A stretch of 34,627 bases of DNA from Alphaproteobacteria bacterium (GCA_015660425.1 DQLC01000094.1:1-34627); one strand, 5' to 3'. Numbered from the stretch's first letter, positions 1 to 10,985 are shown. Numbers and translations: made by a program. Notes: generated from the letters alone by a model not told the origin.

Positions 1-117
1 TATTATACATTTTCCTATATTAATATTAGTATATCTATTATCTATAGTATAGATTTAGAAATCTTTATAAATTGGTACTTAGTTAAAATAAAACATTAAA
101 ATTATATGGAGTAAAAC
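1..117. other. AT-rich leader upstream of mmsA
   Basis: No coding sequence is seen before the mmsA start codon. The stretch is almost entirely A and T. It holds a weak dyad (ATCTAT at 33-38, ATAGAT at 49-54) and ends in a short GGAG ribosome binding site at about 108-111. A promoter for mmsA is expected here, but in such AT-rich DNA many hexamers resemble a -10 box, so no specific promoter is called. Confidence 0.4.
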
Positions 118-1611
118 ATGACAACTATTGGGCATAGAATAAATGGAGAATTAGTTATTGAAGATAATTCAAGATTAGGAGATGTTTTTAATCCTGCTAC
201 AGGAGAAGTAGAGCGCCAAGTTGCCCTTGCTTCTATATCTCAAGTAGATAAAGCAGTTTCTGCAGCGAAAGATGCCTTAGAAAGTTGGAGTGCAACTCCT
301 CCAATTAAAAGAGCTAGAGTTATGTTTAAGTATAAACAATTGATCGAAGAAAATATTGATGAATTAGCTGATATGGTTGGAAGAGAGCACGGTAAAGTGT
401 TAAGCGATGCTAAGGGTTCCGTTATTAGAGGTTTAGAAGTAGTTGAGTTTGCATGCGGTATTCCTCATCTCCTTAAAGGAGAATATACAGAACAAGTAGG
501 AACAGGAGTTGATAGTTATTCTATGCGTCAGCCAGTAGGTATTGCAGCAGGTATAACACCTTTTAATTTCCCTGCTATGGTACCTTTATGGATGTTCCCT
601 ATTGCAATTGCTTGTGGAAATACTTTTATATTAAAGCCTAGTGAGAGAGATCCTTCTTGTCCTATGAGATTAGCAGAATTATTAGAAGAGGCTGGAGCCC
701 CTCCAGGAGTATTAAATGTAGTAAATGGAGATAAAGAGGCAGTTAATGCGATTTTAGACCATCCAGATATATCAGCAGTATCTTTTGTAGGCTCTACACC
801 AATAGCCAAGCATGTATATTCAAGAGGATCTTTAGCAGGTAAAAGAGTTCAGGCTTTAGGCGGTGCAAAAAATCATATGGTAATTATGCCTGATGCAGAC
901 TTAGATCAAACAGTAGATGCTTTAATGGGAGCAGCATATGGTTCAGCTGGAGAACGCTGTATGGCAATTAGTGTAGCAGTAGCAGTAGGTGATATTGGAG
1001 ATAAATTAATTGAAAAAATGGTGCCTAAGGTCAGTAGCCTTAAAATAGGACCATGGGATGATCCAGATGCTGAAATGGGTCCAATAATTACAAGAGAATC
1101 CTTTGATAAAATTACAAATTTGATCAATGAAGGAGAAAAAGATGGAGCAAAGCTTGTTGTGGATGGACGAAATCTAACTCTTCAGGGTTACGAGAAAGGT
1201 AACTTCATGGGAGGCACATTGTTTGATAATGTTAAGCCAGGCATGTCAATATATGATCAAGAAATATTTGGACCTGTTCTTTCTACGGTTAGGACATCAA
1301 ATTATGATGAAGCTCTTAATTTAGTAAAGTCTAACCCTTACGGAAATGGGGTGTCTATATTTACGAGAGATGGTGATACTGCTAGAGATTTTGCCTCTAA
1401 GGCAAACATAGGCATGGTAGGAATTAATATTCCTATTCCTGTCCCTGTAGCTTATCATAGTTTTGGGGGTTGGAAAGATTCTTTATTTGGATCTAATAAT
1501 ACGTACGGTATGGAAGGAGTGAGATTTTATACTAAAGTTAAAACGGTTTCTTCTAGTTGGCCTTCTGGGATTAAAGATGGTGCATTATTCTCTATGCCTG
1601 TAATGAAGTAA
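118..1611 (+). CDS. mmsA: CoA-acylating methylmalonate-semialdehyde dehydrogenase
   Basis: The 497-residue product is a full-length member of the aldehyde dehydrogenase superfamily, of the CoA-acylating MmsA/IolA type. This family oxidises (methyl)malonate semialdehyde to propionyl- or acetyl-CoA with NAD and CoA, at the end of valine, thymine, inositol or beta-alanine breakdown in the cytosol. The catalytic cysteine is C281 in GERCMA. The EIFGPVL motif follows at about E382, and the TPFNFPAM and LKPSERDP segments of the cofactor fold are present. The ATG start has a GGAG site about six bases upstream. The usual partner mmsB (3-hydroxyisobutyrate dehydrogenase) is not next to it; zapE follows after 21 bases. 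The family assignment is secure. The in vivo substrate is not shown by the sequence. Confidence 0.94.
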   Translation: MTTIGHRINGELVIEDNSRLGDVFNPATGEVERQVALASISQVDKAVSAAKDALESWSATPPIKRARVMFKYKQLIEENIDELADMVGREHGKVLSDAKGSVIRGLEVVEFACGIPHLLKGEYTEQVGTGVDSYSMRQPVGIAAGITPFNFPAMVPLWMFPIAIACGNTFILKPSERDPSCPMRLAELLEEAGAPPGVLNVVNGDKEAVNAILDHPDISAVSFVGSTPIAKHVYSRGSLAGKRVQALGGAKNHMVIMPDADLDQTVDALMGAAYGSAGERCMAISVAVAVGDIGDKLIEKMVPKVSSLKIGPWDDPDAEMGPIITRESFDKITNLINEGEKDGAKLVVDGRNLTLQGYEKGNFMGGTLFDNVKPGMSIYDQEIFGPVLSTVRTSNYDEALNLVKSNPYGNGVSIFTRDGDTARDFASKANIGMVGINIPIPVPVAYHSFGGWKDSLFGSNNTYGMEGVRFYTKVKTVSSSWPSGIKDGALFSMPVMK

Positions 1612-1620
1612 CCAGCATGT

Positions 1621-1625
1621 AGGAG
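1621..1625 (+). promoter_or_regulatory. Shine-Dalgarno site that selects the TTG start of zapE
   Basis: AGGAG lies seven bases before the TTG codon at 1633. No ATG or GTG in the same frame has a comparable site, so this supports the TTG start. Confidence 0.6.
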
Positions 1626-1632
1626 TACTTTT

Positions 1633-2748
1633 TTGGGTGAGTTCAATATTATATCTGCATTATATGATAAATTAGTATATGCAGGTATAGTACTTGATGA
1701 TCCTGGTCAAACAGGTGCTATTAAAGCATTAGATGCTTTATATGTTGAAGTTAACTCTTCATTTAATCTTAAAAATATTTTTTCAGAAAATAAAAATATG
1801 GGAGTGTATATCTATGGAAGGGTAGGTAGAGGTAAATCTTACTTAATGGATATATTTTTTAAATTATTACAAGATAAAAGATGCATGAGGGTTCATCAGT
1901 ATGATTTTATGCAAAATATTTATAAATATATGACGGAAGCTAGATCTTTAAAAAATCAAAACCCTTTAAAATATGCCGTTAAAAAATTAACTAAAAATAT
2001 AAGTTTATTATGTATTGATGAGTTTGAAGTTTTAGATGTAGCAGATGCTATGATTTTAGAGCGAATGTATTCTATGTTTTATAAAAATAATATTAAAGTT
2101 GTTTTGACATCTAATACATCTCCTTCAGAATTATATAAAAATGGTTTACAGCGCGAACGTTTTTTACCTTTTATAGAATTAGTTGATAAATTTATGATAA
2201 TAGAAGAAGTTTTGGATGGAAAAGATTATAGAATTAAACCTAAAACTAAGAATGGAAAACATGAATTTCAAGACTTTTATTTTTTACCAACTAACATAGA
2301 GCATACTAAAAATTTATTTAACATCTTACGCAATAATCTTCCTATTAATGCTACTACTATAGAATACAATGGAAGAATATTAACCATAGATAATATATCA
2401 AATCGTGTAGGTAGTTTTTCTTTTAAACAACTTTGTGGATCAAATTTTTCTTCATTGGATTATATCCAGCTTTGTAATAAATGTGATTGGGTAATATTAT
2501 CTCAGGTACCTAAATTAGATGCAGAAGACAGAAACTTAGCTAAAAGATTTCAAACCCTTGTAGATATTTTATATGATAAAAATATTGGGTTAGCATTATC
2601 TTCCGATGTTAAACCTGAGGATATATACATAGATGGAGATGGTAATAAAGAGTTTAGAAGAACGGTTTCGCGAATATATGAAATGACTCATAAAGAATGG
2701 TTAAATAAAATAAAAAATAAAGGTTTTAAAAAATTATTGAATTTATGA
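1633..2748 (+). CDS. zapE: Cell division protein ZapE / AFG1-family ATPase
   Basis: The 371-residue AAA-type P-loop ATPase belongs to the AFG1/ZapE family. The Escherichia coli member acts on the FtsZ ring, and mitochondrial AFG1 assists respiratory-complex turnover. The Walker A motif GRVGRGKS is at residues 62-69, and Walker B (LLCIDEFEV) has D129 and E130. The C-terminal family block is present, with RTVSRIYEM near residues 339-347 carrying the conserved arginine. The start is TTG, backed by AGGAG. In rhizobia such as Sinorhizobium an AFG1-like gene sits directly before mdh-sucC. Here two unrelated genes separate zapE from mdh. The family call is firm; the division role is inferred from E. 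coli. Confidence 0.92.
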   Translation: MGEFNIISALYDKLVYAGIVLDDPGQTGAIKALDALYVEVNSSFNLKNIFSENKNMGVYIYGRVGRGKSYLMDIFFKLLQDKRCMRVHQYDFMQNIYKYMTEARSLKNQNPLKYAVKKLTKNISLLCIDEFEVLDVADAMILERMYSMFYKNNIKVVLTSNTSPSELYKNGLQRERFLPFIELVDKFMIIEEVLDGKDYRIKPKTKNGKHEFQDFYFLPTNIEHTKNLFNILRNNLPINATTIEYNGRILTIDNISNRVGSFSFKQLCGSNFSSLDYIQLCNKCDWVILSQVPKLDAEDRNLAKRFQTLVDILYDKNIGLALSSDVKPEDIYIDGDGNKEFRRTVSRIYEMTHKEWLNKIKNKGFKKLLNL

Positions 2749-2790
2749 TATTCATCATGAAGTTTATTTATTTTAATAATTTGAGATTTT

Positions 2791-2795
2791 GGAGG
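2791..2795 (+). promoter_or_regulatory. Shine-Dalgarno site for the GTG start of the alcohol dehydrogenase
   Basis: GGAGG is followed after only four bases by the GTG start at 2800. The spacing is short, but this is one of the strongest sites in the window, and no in-frame ATG is available before the conserved N-terminus. Confidence 0.55.
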
Positions 2796-2799
2796 TATT

Positions 2800-3957
2800 G
2801 TGTCTAATCAAATAATTTTACCAAGTATTATGCAAATTGGAGCTAAGGCTAGTCAAGAAGTAGGTTCTATTCTAAATAGTTTAGATTATAAAAAACCTTT
2901 GATTATTACTGATCAAATGATGGTTGAACTTGGCTATGCAAGTAAAATTCAAGAAAGCCTTAATTCTATAAATATTCATGCAGATATATTTGCAGATACT
3001 ATTCCTGAGCCGACTGTTGCTTCTATTCAGGCAGGAGTAAATAAAATAAAAAGTGCAGATTACGATTGTATTATTGCTTTAGGAGGAGGCAGTCCGATTG
3101 ATAGTGCTAAAGCAATTGGTATTTTAGGAAAATTTGGAGGTGTGATGCGTGATTATAAGTTTCCTCGTATGGTCTCGGAATCTGGTGTTCCCATTGTTGC
3201 TATTCCTACTACCGCTGGAACTGGTTCGGAAGTTACACGTTTTACTATAATAGCAGATGAAACTACCGATGAAAAAATGTTATGCGTGGGAAGAGGTTTC
3301 ATGCCATCTGTTGCTTTAATAGACTATGAGTTAACACTTAGTTTGCCGCAAAGAGCAACAGCTGATACGGGAATAGATGCTTTAACTCATGCAATGGAAG
3401 CCTATGTAGGTAAAAAAGCTAACCCTTATAGTAATGCACAGGCTATAGCAGCTATGAGATTAATTGGCCCTAATTTAAGGAGAGTTTATCATGATGGAAA
3501 TGATATAGAAGCTAGGGAAAAAATGATGCTTGGAGCAACATTAGCTGGTACTGCTTTCTCAAATGCTTCTGTTGCTTTAGTGCATGGAATGAGTAGACCT
3601 ATAGGAGCATTTTATCATGTTCCACATGGTTTATCGAATGCAATGTTGCTTCCTGCAGTTACAGAATTTTCCCTACCTTCTGCAATAAAACGATATGCTG
3701 ATTGTTCTAGAGCAATGGGCGTTGCTTTATCAGAAGATAATGATGAGATTGCAAATCAAAAATTATTATCAGAGCTTGTTGCCATTAATGAAGAGCTTAA
3801 TGTACCTACTCCTAGAGAGTTTGGCATAAATGAAACAGATTTTATGAATAACTTAGAGGTAATGGCGAAACAGGCAATTGCGTCTGGTTCTCCAGGAAAC
3901 AATCCACGGGTACCCGAAGTTCATGAAATTATAGATATATATAAACTTTTATGGTAG
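2800..3957 (+). CDS. Iron-containing alcohol dehydrogenase
   Basis: The 385-residue product is a group III (iron-dependent) alcohol dehydrogenase, the usual length for FucO/EutG/YiaY-type enzymes. These interconvert alcohols and aldehydes with NAD(P). The dinucleotide-binding GGGSPID is at residues 95-101. The four expected metal ligands are all present: D193, H197, H262 and H276, in DALTHAMEA and HGMSRP...HVPHG. The start is GTG. The next gene is a PhyH-type oxygenase 50 bases downstream, so the two may be cotranscribed. A role in oxidising an alcohol released by the oxygenase, or in feeding an aldehyde toward mmsA, is only a guess from proximity. The substrate cannot be read from the sequence. 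Confidence 0.92.
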   Translation: MSNQIILPSIMQIGAKASQEVGSILNSLDYKKPLIITDQMMVELGYASKIQESLNSINIHADIFADTIPEPTVASIQAGVNKIKSADYDCIIALGGGSPIDSAKAIGILGKFGGVMRDYKFPRMVSESGVPIVAIPTTAGTGSEVTRFTIIADETTDEKMLCVGRGFMPSVALIDYELTLSLPQRATADTGIDALTHAMEAYVGKKANPYSNAQAIAAMRLIGPNLRRVYHDGNDIEAREKMMLGATLAGTAFSNASVALVHGMSRPIGAFYHVPHGLSNAMLLPAVTEFSLPSAIKRYADCSRAMGVALSEDNDEIANQKLLSELVAINEELNVPTPREFGINETDFMNNLEVMAKQAIASGSPGNNPRVPEVHEIIDIYKLLW

Positions 3958-4007
3958 AAAGAATAGTTATTTTTAATAAATGAAATATACTTTATTAGGA
4001 GTAGTTA

Positions 4008-4892
4008 ATGTTTAGAGATGAAGTACTATCTTATCCGGCAAATAAAATTACGGAAGAACAAAGAAAATTTTATTTTAATAATGGTTATTTAGAACTTAAA
4101 AATTTTGTACCTAAACGTACTTTAAAAGAACTTAATACAGTTACTAAACAATTTATAAATAAAAGTAGAGAAATAACAAAATCAGATAGTCTATTTGATT
4201 TGGCTCCAGAGCATACTAACAAAAAACCTGTAGTAAGGAGAATTAAGAGACCTGATGAACAACATACAGTTTATTGGGATTTTGCATCCGGATTAATGGC
4301 TGATTTGGCCGCTGATTTGGCTGGGCCAGATGTGGTGTTTCATCATTCAAAACTAAATTTTAAATGGTTTGATTCTAGTGATAAAGTTAAGTGGCATCAA
4401 GATATTCAGTTTTTTCCTCACACAAATTACAATGTTTTTACTATCGGATGTTATTTGGAAGATACAGATATGGATAATGGACCATTAGGTGTGTTACCAA
4501 AAAGCCATGAAGGTAAATTGTATAATCAATATGATGCTTCTGGTAATTGGGTGGGAGGTTTAAGTCGAGAAGATGCAGGTTCTATAGATCTTTTGAAAGT
4601 TCAGTATCTTATGGGAAATGCTGGATCAATAACTATTCATAATTGTAGAACTTTGCATTCATCTCCTCCAAGCAGGTCGCAAAGTCCTAGACCCTTATTA
4701 TTAAATTGTTATTCATCAGCAGATGCTAAAGCATATACCCCACATCCTGACAAATCTAAAAATGCATATCGAGTTGTGAGGGGTATACAATCTCTTTGGG
4801 CTCAGCATGATCCTAGACCATGTTTAATTCCTCCAGATTGGTCTGGAGGCTATACTTCAATATATGCTGCACAGGCTGGAGAAGATAAATAA
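4008..4892 (+). CDS. Phytanoyl-CoA dioxygenase (PhyH) family oxygenase
   Basis: The 294-residue protein carries the double-stranded beta-helix signature of Fe(II)/2-oxoglutarate-dependent PhyH-type oxygenases. The HxD motif is H130-Q-D132 (WHQD), the distal iron ligand is probably H217 (TLHSS), and R228 in SPRP is placed to bind the 2-oxoglutarate carboxylate. PLGVLPKSH matches the family's conserved mid-region. PhyH relatives hydroxylate many substrates (fatty acyl-CoA, ectoine, 2-aminoethylphosphonate, methylphosphonate), so the substrate is open. The ATG is preceded by AGGAG at 3997-4001. It follows the iron alcohol dehydrogenase and precedes mdh. Its need for 2-oxoglutarate is notable next to the TCA operon, but that is circumstantial. 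Confidence 0.88.
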   Translation: MFRDEVLSYPANKITEEQRKFYFNNGYLELKNFVPKRTLKELNTVTKQFINKSREITKSDSLFDLAPEHTNKKPVVRRIKRPDEQHTVYWDFASGLMADLAADLAGPDVVFHHSKLNFKWFDSSDKVKWHQDIQFFPHTNYNVFTIGCYLEDTDMDNGPLGVLPKSHEGKLYNQYDASGNWVGGLSREDAGSIDLLKVQYLMGNAGSITIHNCRTLHSSPPSRSQSPRPLLLNCYSSADAKAYTPHPDKSKNAYRVVRGIQSLWAQHDPRPCLIPPDWSGGYTSIYAAQAGEDK

Positions 4893-4906
4893 TATAAATA
4901 CTTTAA

Positions 4907-5950
<1,044 letters not shown>

Positions 5951-6057
5951 CATATTATAAAAATATTTTATTTCTTAAGTATTTGTAGTTTAAATTTTTG
6001 TTATTACATGATAAGAAAGTTTAAACAGTAAATAGAAAATATTATTGGTAATTTGTA

Positions 6058-7224
6058 ATGAATATTCATGAATTTCAAGCAAAAAAAATACTAGCCAGAT
6101 ATGGAGTACGTATACCTAAAGGGAAAGAAGCCTATTCTGCTTCTGAAGCAGTTTCTGCTGCATCAGAAATAGGAGGAGAAAAATGGGTTGTAAAAGCACA
6201 AATTCATGCTGGGGGAAGAGGAAAAGGTGGAGGAGTAAAAGTAGCTAATAGTATTCAAGAAGTAGAAAAAATAAGTAATGCATTGTTGGGCATGCAATTA
6301 ATCACTCATCAAACAGGCCCAGAAGGTAAAAAAGTAAATAAAATTTTTATTGAAGAAGGTATAAATATTGTCTCTGAATTATATATAGGAATAGTTCTTG
6401 ATAGGAGTAATGAAAAATATGTAATGATGGCGTCGACTGAAGGTGGAACAGAAATAGAAGTGGTTGCAGCAAAGACTCCTGAGAAAATTTTTAAAGTACA
6501 CATAGATCCCTTAATAGGTATGCAGTCTTATCAAGCAAGGCAATTGGTTTTTAAATTAGGTCTTTCAAAAACTGTTTCCAATAAAGCTGTCGTGTTTATT
6601 TTAGCTTTGGCAAAAGCAGTAGAACAGACTGATGCAAGTTTAGTAGAAATAAATCCTTTAGTTATAACTTATGATGATAATGTGTTGGCATTAGATGCAA
6701 AAATGAATTTTGATGATAATGCTTTATATAGACATAAGGATATAGAAAGTTTAAGGGATGAAGATGAGGAAGATCCAAGAGAACTTGAAGCAGCAAAACA
6801 TGATTTGAATTATATTAGTTTAGATGGAAATATAGGTTGTATGGTAAATGGTGCTGGATTAGCAATGGCCACAATGGATATTATTAAACTAGAAGGAGGT
6901 AGTCCTGCAAATTTTTTAGATGTGGGTGGAGGTGCTACTAAGGAACGAGTAGAGCAAGCATTTAAAATAATTTTATCTGATGAAAAAGTTAAGGCCGTAC
7001 TGATAAATATTTTTGGGGGTATTATGAGGTGTGATGTTCTTGCTGAAGGAGTTGTTGCTGCTGCTAAAAATATAGATATAAGTATTCCTTTAATAGTTCG
7101 ATTGGCTGGTACTAATGTAGATGAGGGAAAATATATTTTAAATAATTCAGGCTTAGATATTATTAGTGCGGATAATATAGGAGATGCAGCAAAAAAAGTT
7201 GTTTCATCAATAAGGGAGCCATAA
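6058..7224 (+). CDS. sucC: Succinyl-CoA synthetase, beta subunit
   Basis: The 388-residue ATP-grasp subunit, with SucD, converts succinyl-CoA to succinate while making ATP or GTP. The N-terminus (MNIHEFQAK) is the family start. The glycine-rich [12 protein letters not shown] is in the nucleotide-binding half, and the CoA-ligase half carries [21 protein letters not shown] and [10 protein letters not shown]. Length matches the family. No clear Shine-Dalgarno sequence precedes the ATG. A 107-base gap separates it from mdh, the largest within this block. sucD begins at the base after its stop codon, so the two subunits are surely coexpressed. Confidence 0.96.
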   Translation: MNIHEFQAKKILARYGVRIPKGKEAYSASEAVSAASEIGGEKWVVKAQIHAGGRGKGGGVKVANSIQEVEKISNALLGMQLITHQTGPEGKKVNKIFIEEGINIVSELYIGIVLDRSNEKYVMMASTEGGTEIEVVAAKTPEKIFKVHIDPLIGMQSYQARQLVFKLGLSKTVSNKAVVFILALAKAVEQTDASLVEINPLVITYDDNVLALDAKMNFDDNALYRHKDIESLRDEDEEDPRELEAAKHDLNYISLDGNIGCMVNGAGLAMATMDIIKLEGGSPANFLDVGGGATKERVEQAFKIILSDEKVKAVLINIFGGIMRCDVLAEGVVAAAKNIDISIPLIVRLAGTNVDEGKYILNNSGLDIISADNIGDAAKKVVSSIREP

Positions 7225-8094
7225 ATGTCTATAATAGTAAATTCAGAGACCAAAGTAATATGTCAAGGTTTTACTGGTGTACAAGGAACATTCCACTCTG
7301 AACAAGCTATAGCATATGGTACAAAGATGGTAGGAGGAGTTTCTCCTGGAAAAGGAGGTACTTCGCACTTAGATTTACCTGTTTTTAATACAGTTGATGA
7401 GGCAGTAAATAAAACAGATGCTAATACTAGTGTAATATATGTGCCTCCTCCGTTTGCAGCGGATGCAATATTAGAGGCAATTGAAGCAAAAATTGAGTTA
7501 ATTGTGTGTATAACGGAAGGTATACCCATATCAGATATGGTAAAGGTTAAAAATGTTTTAAATTCTTCACATAGTAGATTAATTGGGCCTAATTGTCCTG
7601 GTATAATAACTCCAAATCAATGCAAAATAGGAATAATGCCAGGTCATATTTGTATGAATGGAAGTATTGGAATAGTTTCTAGATCTGGTACGCTTACTTA
7701 CGAAGCAGTTGACCAAACTACAGCGTGTAAATTAGGGCAAACTACTTGTGTGGGAATAGGAGGAGATCCTATTCCTGGAACTAATTTTATAGATGTTTTA
7801 GAACTTTTTCTTGCTGATGATGATACTAAAGGTATTATTATGATAGGAGAAATAGGTGGTTCAGCAGAAGAAGAAGCGGCTGATTTTATAAAGCACTCAA
7901 AAATAAAAAAGCCTGTGGTTAGTTTTATTGCTGGTTTAAGTGCTCCAGAAGGAAAAAGGATGGGCCATGCCGGTGCAATTATATCAGGGGGTAGTGGAGG
8001 TGCAGAGGAAAAGATTGAATCATTAAAATCAGCAGGAGTTTCTATAGCATCTTCTCCAGCAAGAATTGGTGAAGAGATGTTAAAAGTTATATGA
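7225..8094 (+). CDS. sucD: Succinyl-CoA synthetase, alpha subunit
   Basis: The 289-residue alpha subunit binds CoA and carries the phosphorylated histidine, here H248 in [11 protein letters not shown]. The N-terminal CoA-binding Rossmann fold shows [14 protein letters not shown], and IGPNCPG and the GIGGDPIPG loop are conserved. The ATG directly abuts the sucC stop (TAAATG), so translational coupling is likely. Length is normal for the family. Confidence 0.96.
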   Translation: MSIIVNSETKVICQGFTGVQGTFHSEQAIAYGTKMVGGVSPGKGGTSHLDLPVFNTVDEAVNKTDANTSVIYVPPPFAADAILEAIEAKIELIVCITEGIPISDMVKVKNVLNSSHSRLIGPNCPGIITPNQCKIGIMPGHICMNGSIGIVSRSGTLTYEAVDQTTACKLGQTTCVGIGGDPIPGTNFIDVLELFLADDDTKGIIMIGEIGGSAEEEAADFIKHSKIKKPVVSFIAGLSAPEGKRMGHAGAIISGGSGGAEEKIESLKSAGVSIASSPARIGEEMLKVI

Positions 8095-8117
8095 GCAAAT
8101 AGAAGGACTTATAAAAT

Positions 8118-10985
8118 TTGTCAACAAAGATTTTAAATAAACAAACTCGTTTCAATGAATTAAAGCAACTATATATTGCTTATACTAAAGACAAAAATTC
8201 CGTAAATTTAGATTGGCAAGAATTATTTGATGACTTGACTCCTAATGCATCTTTATTTTTAAAAGATTTTGTTTTAAAGAATGGTTCTAATTCATTTTAT
8301 ACCCCAAATACAAATACATCTAGAGACAAAGATAGTAGGTCTACTACTTTAGATTCTATAAGAGCCTTAATGTTAATTAGGGCTTATAGAGTTAGAGGTC
8401 ATTTAAAAGCAAACTTAGATCCTTTAAAATTAACAATATCTGAAGAGCACCTTGAGCTTAAGCCGGAAAGTTATGGCTTTGAAGAGAAAGATATGGATAG
8501 GTTAATATTTATAGATAATGTATTAGGCATAGAATCTGCTACGTTAAGAGAAATTATAGCAAATCTTAAAGCAACTTATTGCGGAACAATTGGTGTGCAG
8601 TTTATGCATATACAGGATCCTGAACAAAAAGCGTGGATACAAAAAACATTAGAAAATGTTTTAAATCAGCCTGATTTTACAGATATGGGTAAGAAGGCAA
8701 TATTAGAGAGATTGGTAGCCGCAGAAATTTTTGAGAGGTTTTTAGGTAGAAAATATACTGGCACAAAGAGGTTTGGCCTTGAAGGCGCAGAGTCTATGAT
8801 TCCGGCATTGGAGCAAATATTAAAACGAGGAAGTAAATTAGGTTTAGAAGAAGTTGTTATAGGTACTGCTCATAGAGGAAGATTGAATGTTTTAGCCAAC
8901 TTTATGGGTAAACCCTTTGAGGCTATTTTTTCCGAATTTCAAGGTAACTCTTCTCAACCTGAGAATATTCAAGGGGCGGGGGATGTAAAATATCATTTAG
9001 GTACTTCATCAGATAGAATATTTGATGGTAAAAATGTGCATTTATCTCTTACAGCTAATCCTTCCCATTTAGAAGCTGTAAATCCTGTAGTTGTAGGGAA
9101 GGTAAGAGCAAAACAAGACCAAAAAGAGGATTTGGGACGCCGTAAAGTTGCGGCACTGCTGATACATGGAGATGCGGCATTTTCAGGACAAGGACTAGTT
9201 CCAGAAACTTTAGATTTATCTGAACTCAAAGGTTATAGAATTGGTGGAACTGTTCACTTTATTATAAATAATCAAATTGGCTTTACTACTAATCCTGTAA
9301 ATTCAAGATCAGGGCCTTATTGTTCAGATGTGTCTCTTATGATACAGGCACCTATTTTTCATGTAAACGGAGATGATCCAGAAGCGGTAGTTCATGCAGC
9401 TAGAATAGCTATTGAATTTCGTCAGAAATTTAATAAAGATATAGTTATTGATATGTTTTGTTACAGACGGCACGGTCATAATGAAGGGGATGAACCTGCA
9501 TTTACGCAACCTAATATGTATAAGGCTATTTCAAAGCATCCCTCTACTCGAGAAATTTATAGCAAAAAACTTATAGAACAAAATTTAATATCTAAAAAAG
9601 AAGCTGAAGGTTTGGTAACTGATTGGCATGCTCGATTAGAAAAAGGATATGAAAAAGCGAGTTCTTATAAACCTGATACAGCGGATTGGTTTAGTGGAGT
9701 TTGGAAAGGTTTAGATATAGCGAGAGAGAAGGGTAAAAGAAGAGGCGATACAAGTATAAATATCGATCATTTTAAATTAGTTGCGAGAGGTCTAACTAAT
9801 ATACCCAAAAGTTTTAATGTCCATAGAAAGTTGCAAAAACTATTAGACCAAAGGAAAAGTTCCTATGAAGGTAAAGCATCTATTGATTGGTCTTCTGCGG
9901 AAGCAATGGCTTTAGGAAGTTTATTAGTAGAAGGAGTAAAAATTCGTCTTACGGGGCAAGATTCAGGTAGAGGAACCTTCTCTCAGAGACATGCGGTATT
10001 AGTGGATCAAGATAATGAGAATAAGATAGTTTTGCTTAATAATATTTCTCAGGATCAAGCTATATTTGAAATAGTAGATAGTCCTTTGTCCGAAGCATCT
10101 GTTTTAGGTTTTGAATATGGGTATTCTCTTGCTGAGCCCAATGCATTAGTAATTTGGGAAGCGCAATTTGGAGATTTTGCAAATGGTGCACAAGTTATAA
10201 TTGATCAATTTATTTCATCTGGTGAAAGTAAGTGGTTAAGGATGTCCGGATTAACTTTATTATTACCGCATGGATATGAAGGGCAGGGTCCTGAACATTC
10301 TTCAGCAAGAATGGAAAGGTTTTTACAACTTTGTGCGGAAGATAATTTACAGGTAGTAAATTGTACAACACCGGCAAATTACTTTCATGTTTTAAGACGT
10401 CAGATGCATAGATCTTTCAGAAAACCAGTTATTATATTTACTCCAAAGTCACTATTAAGAAATAAACATGCGGTATCAGAAATATCAGATATGATAGAAG
10501 GTTCATGGTTTCACCGAGTATTATCAGATCCAAAAAAATTATCTAATAATGATAAAGTAGATAGAGTAGTATTATGCTCGGGTAAAATTTTTTATGATTT
10601 GATAAAGACAAGAGAAGAAAAAGGGTTATCAAATATTAGACTAATAAGAATAGAACAACTCTACCCTTTTCCAGAGGATGCAGTAATAAGAGAATTAAAA
10701 AGTTTTAATAATGTTACAATAATTTGGTGTCAGGAAGAACCAAAGAATATGGGGGCTTGGGCTTATATTAATTCGTTAATAGAAGAAGTTATGATTAAAG
10801 TAGGATCGAAACAAAATAGATTGTCTTATGCCGGTAGGGAAGCTCAAGCTTCCACAGCAACCGGCCTGTTTAGCCGTCACGTTCAAGAACAGAATGAGTT
10901 AATATATAAAGCTTTATTAGGAAATAATATTGATATAGTTCATAAGAAAATAACTAAAGGTACAAAAAAGAAAGTATTAAATTAA
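8118..10985 (+). CDS. sucA: 2-Oxoglutarate dehydrogenase E1 component
   Basis: The 955-residue thiamine-diphosphate enzyme decarboxylates 2-oxoglutarate and succinylates the lipoyl group of the E2 protein (next gene). The short N-terminal E1 region, with DWQELFDDL near residues 32-40, is followed by the ThDP domain. The active-site stretch is TAHRGRLNVL. The ThDP/magnesium motif runs from GD (351-352) to NN (384-385). The C-terminal pyrimidine-binding half contains WEAQFGDF and GYEGQGPEHSSAR. The start is TTG with AAGGA (8103-8107) ten bases upstream; no better ATG lies nearby. Only 23 bases separate it from sucD, and odhB follows after 30. Confidence 0.95.
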   Translation: MSTKILNKQTRFNELKQLYIAYTKDKNSVNLDWQELFDDLTPNASLFLKDFVLKNGSNSFYTPNTNTSRDKDSRSTTLDSIRALMLIRAYRVRGHLKANLDPLKLTISEEHLELKPESYGFEEKDMDRLIFIDNVLGIESATLREIIANLKATYCGTIGVQFMHIQDPEQKAWIQKTLENVLNQPDFTDMGKKAILERLVAAEIFERFLGRKYTGTKRFGLEGAESMIPALEQILKRGSKLGLEEVVIGTAHRGRLNVLANFMGKPFEAIFSEFQGNSSQPENIQGAGDVKYHLGTSSDRIFDGKNVHLSLTANPSHLEAVNPVVVGKVRAKQDQKEDLGRRKVAALLIHGDAAFSGQGLVPETLDLSELKGYRIGGTVHFIINNQIGFTTNPVNSRSGPYCSDVSLMIQAPIFHVNGDDPEAVVHAARIAIEFRQKFNKDIVIDMFCYRRHGHNEGDEPAFTQPNMYKAISKHPSTREIYSKKLIEQNLISKKEAEGLVTDWHARLEKGYEKASSYKPDTADWFSGVWKGLDIAREKGKRRGDTSINIDHFKLVARGLTNIPKSFNVHRKLQKLLDQRKSSYEGKASIDWSSAEAMALGSLLVEGVKIRLTGQDSGRGTFSQRHAVLVDQDNENKIVLLNNISQDQAIFEIVDSPLSEASVLGFEYGYSLAEPNALVIWEAQFGDFANGAQVIIDQFISSGESKWLRMSGLTLLLPHGYEGQGPEHSSARMERFLQLCAEDNLQVVNCTTPANYFHVLRRQMHRSFRKPVIIFTPKSLLRNKHAVSEISDMIEGSWFHRVLSDPKKLSNNDKVDRVVLCSGKIFYDLIKTREEKGLSNIRLIRIEQLYPFPEDAVIRELKSFNNVTIIWCQEEPKNMGAWAYINSLIEEVMIKVGSKQNRLSYAGREAQASTATGLFSRHVQEQNELIYKALLGNNIDIVHKKITKGTKKKVLN

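Noticed and set aside
33-54. ATCTAT...ATAGAT dyad before mmsA as an operator
   Set aside because: The six-base arms are nearly all A/T with one G:C pair each, which is expected by chance in such sequence. It is mentioned only as a weak dyad.
2749-2799. TTCATCATGAA after zapE as a terminator hairpin
   Set aside because: The stem is four bases with no stable T-run, so it is too weak to call.
6810-7253. A 147-codon open frame antisense to the end of sucC
   Set aside because: It lies opposite a fully conserved gene, has no ribosome site or family signature, and is of the kind that arises when AT-rich genes are read backwards. The same applies to the other antisense frames over priA, atpH, atpC and odhB.
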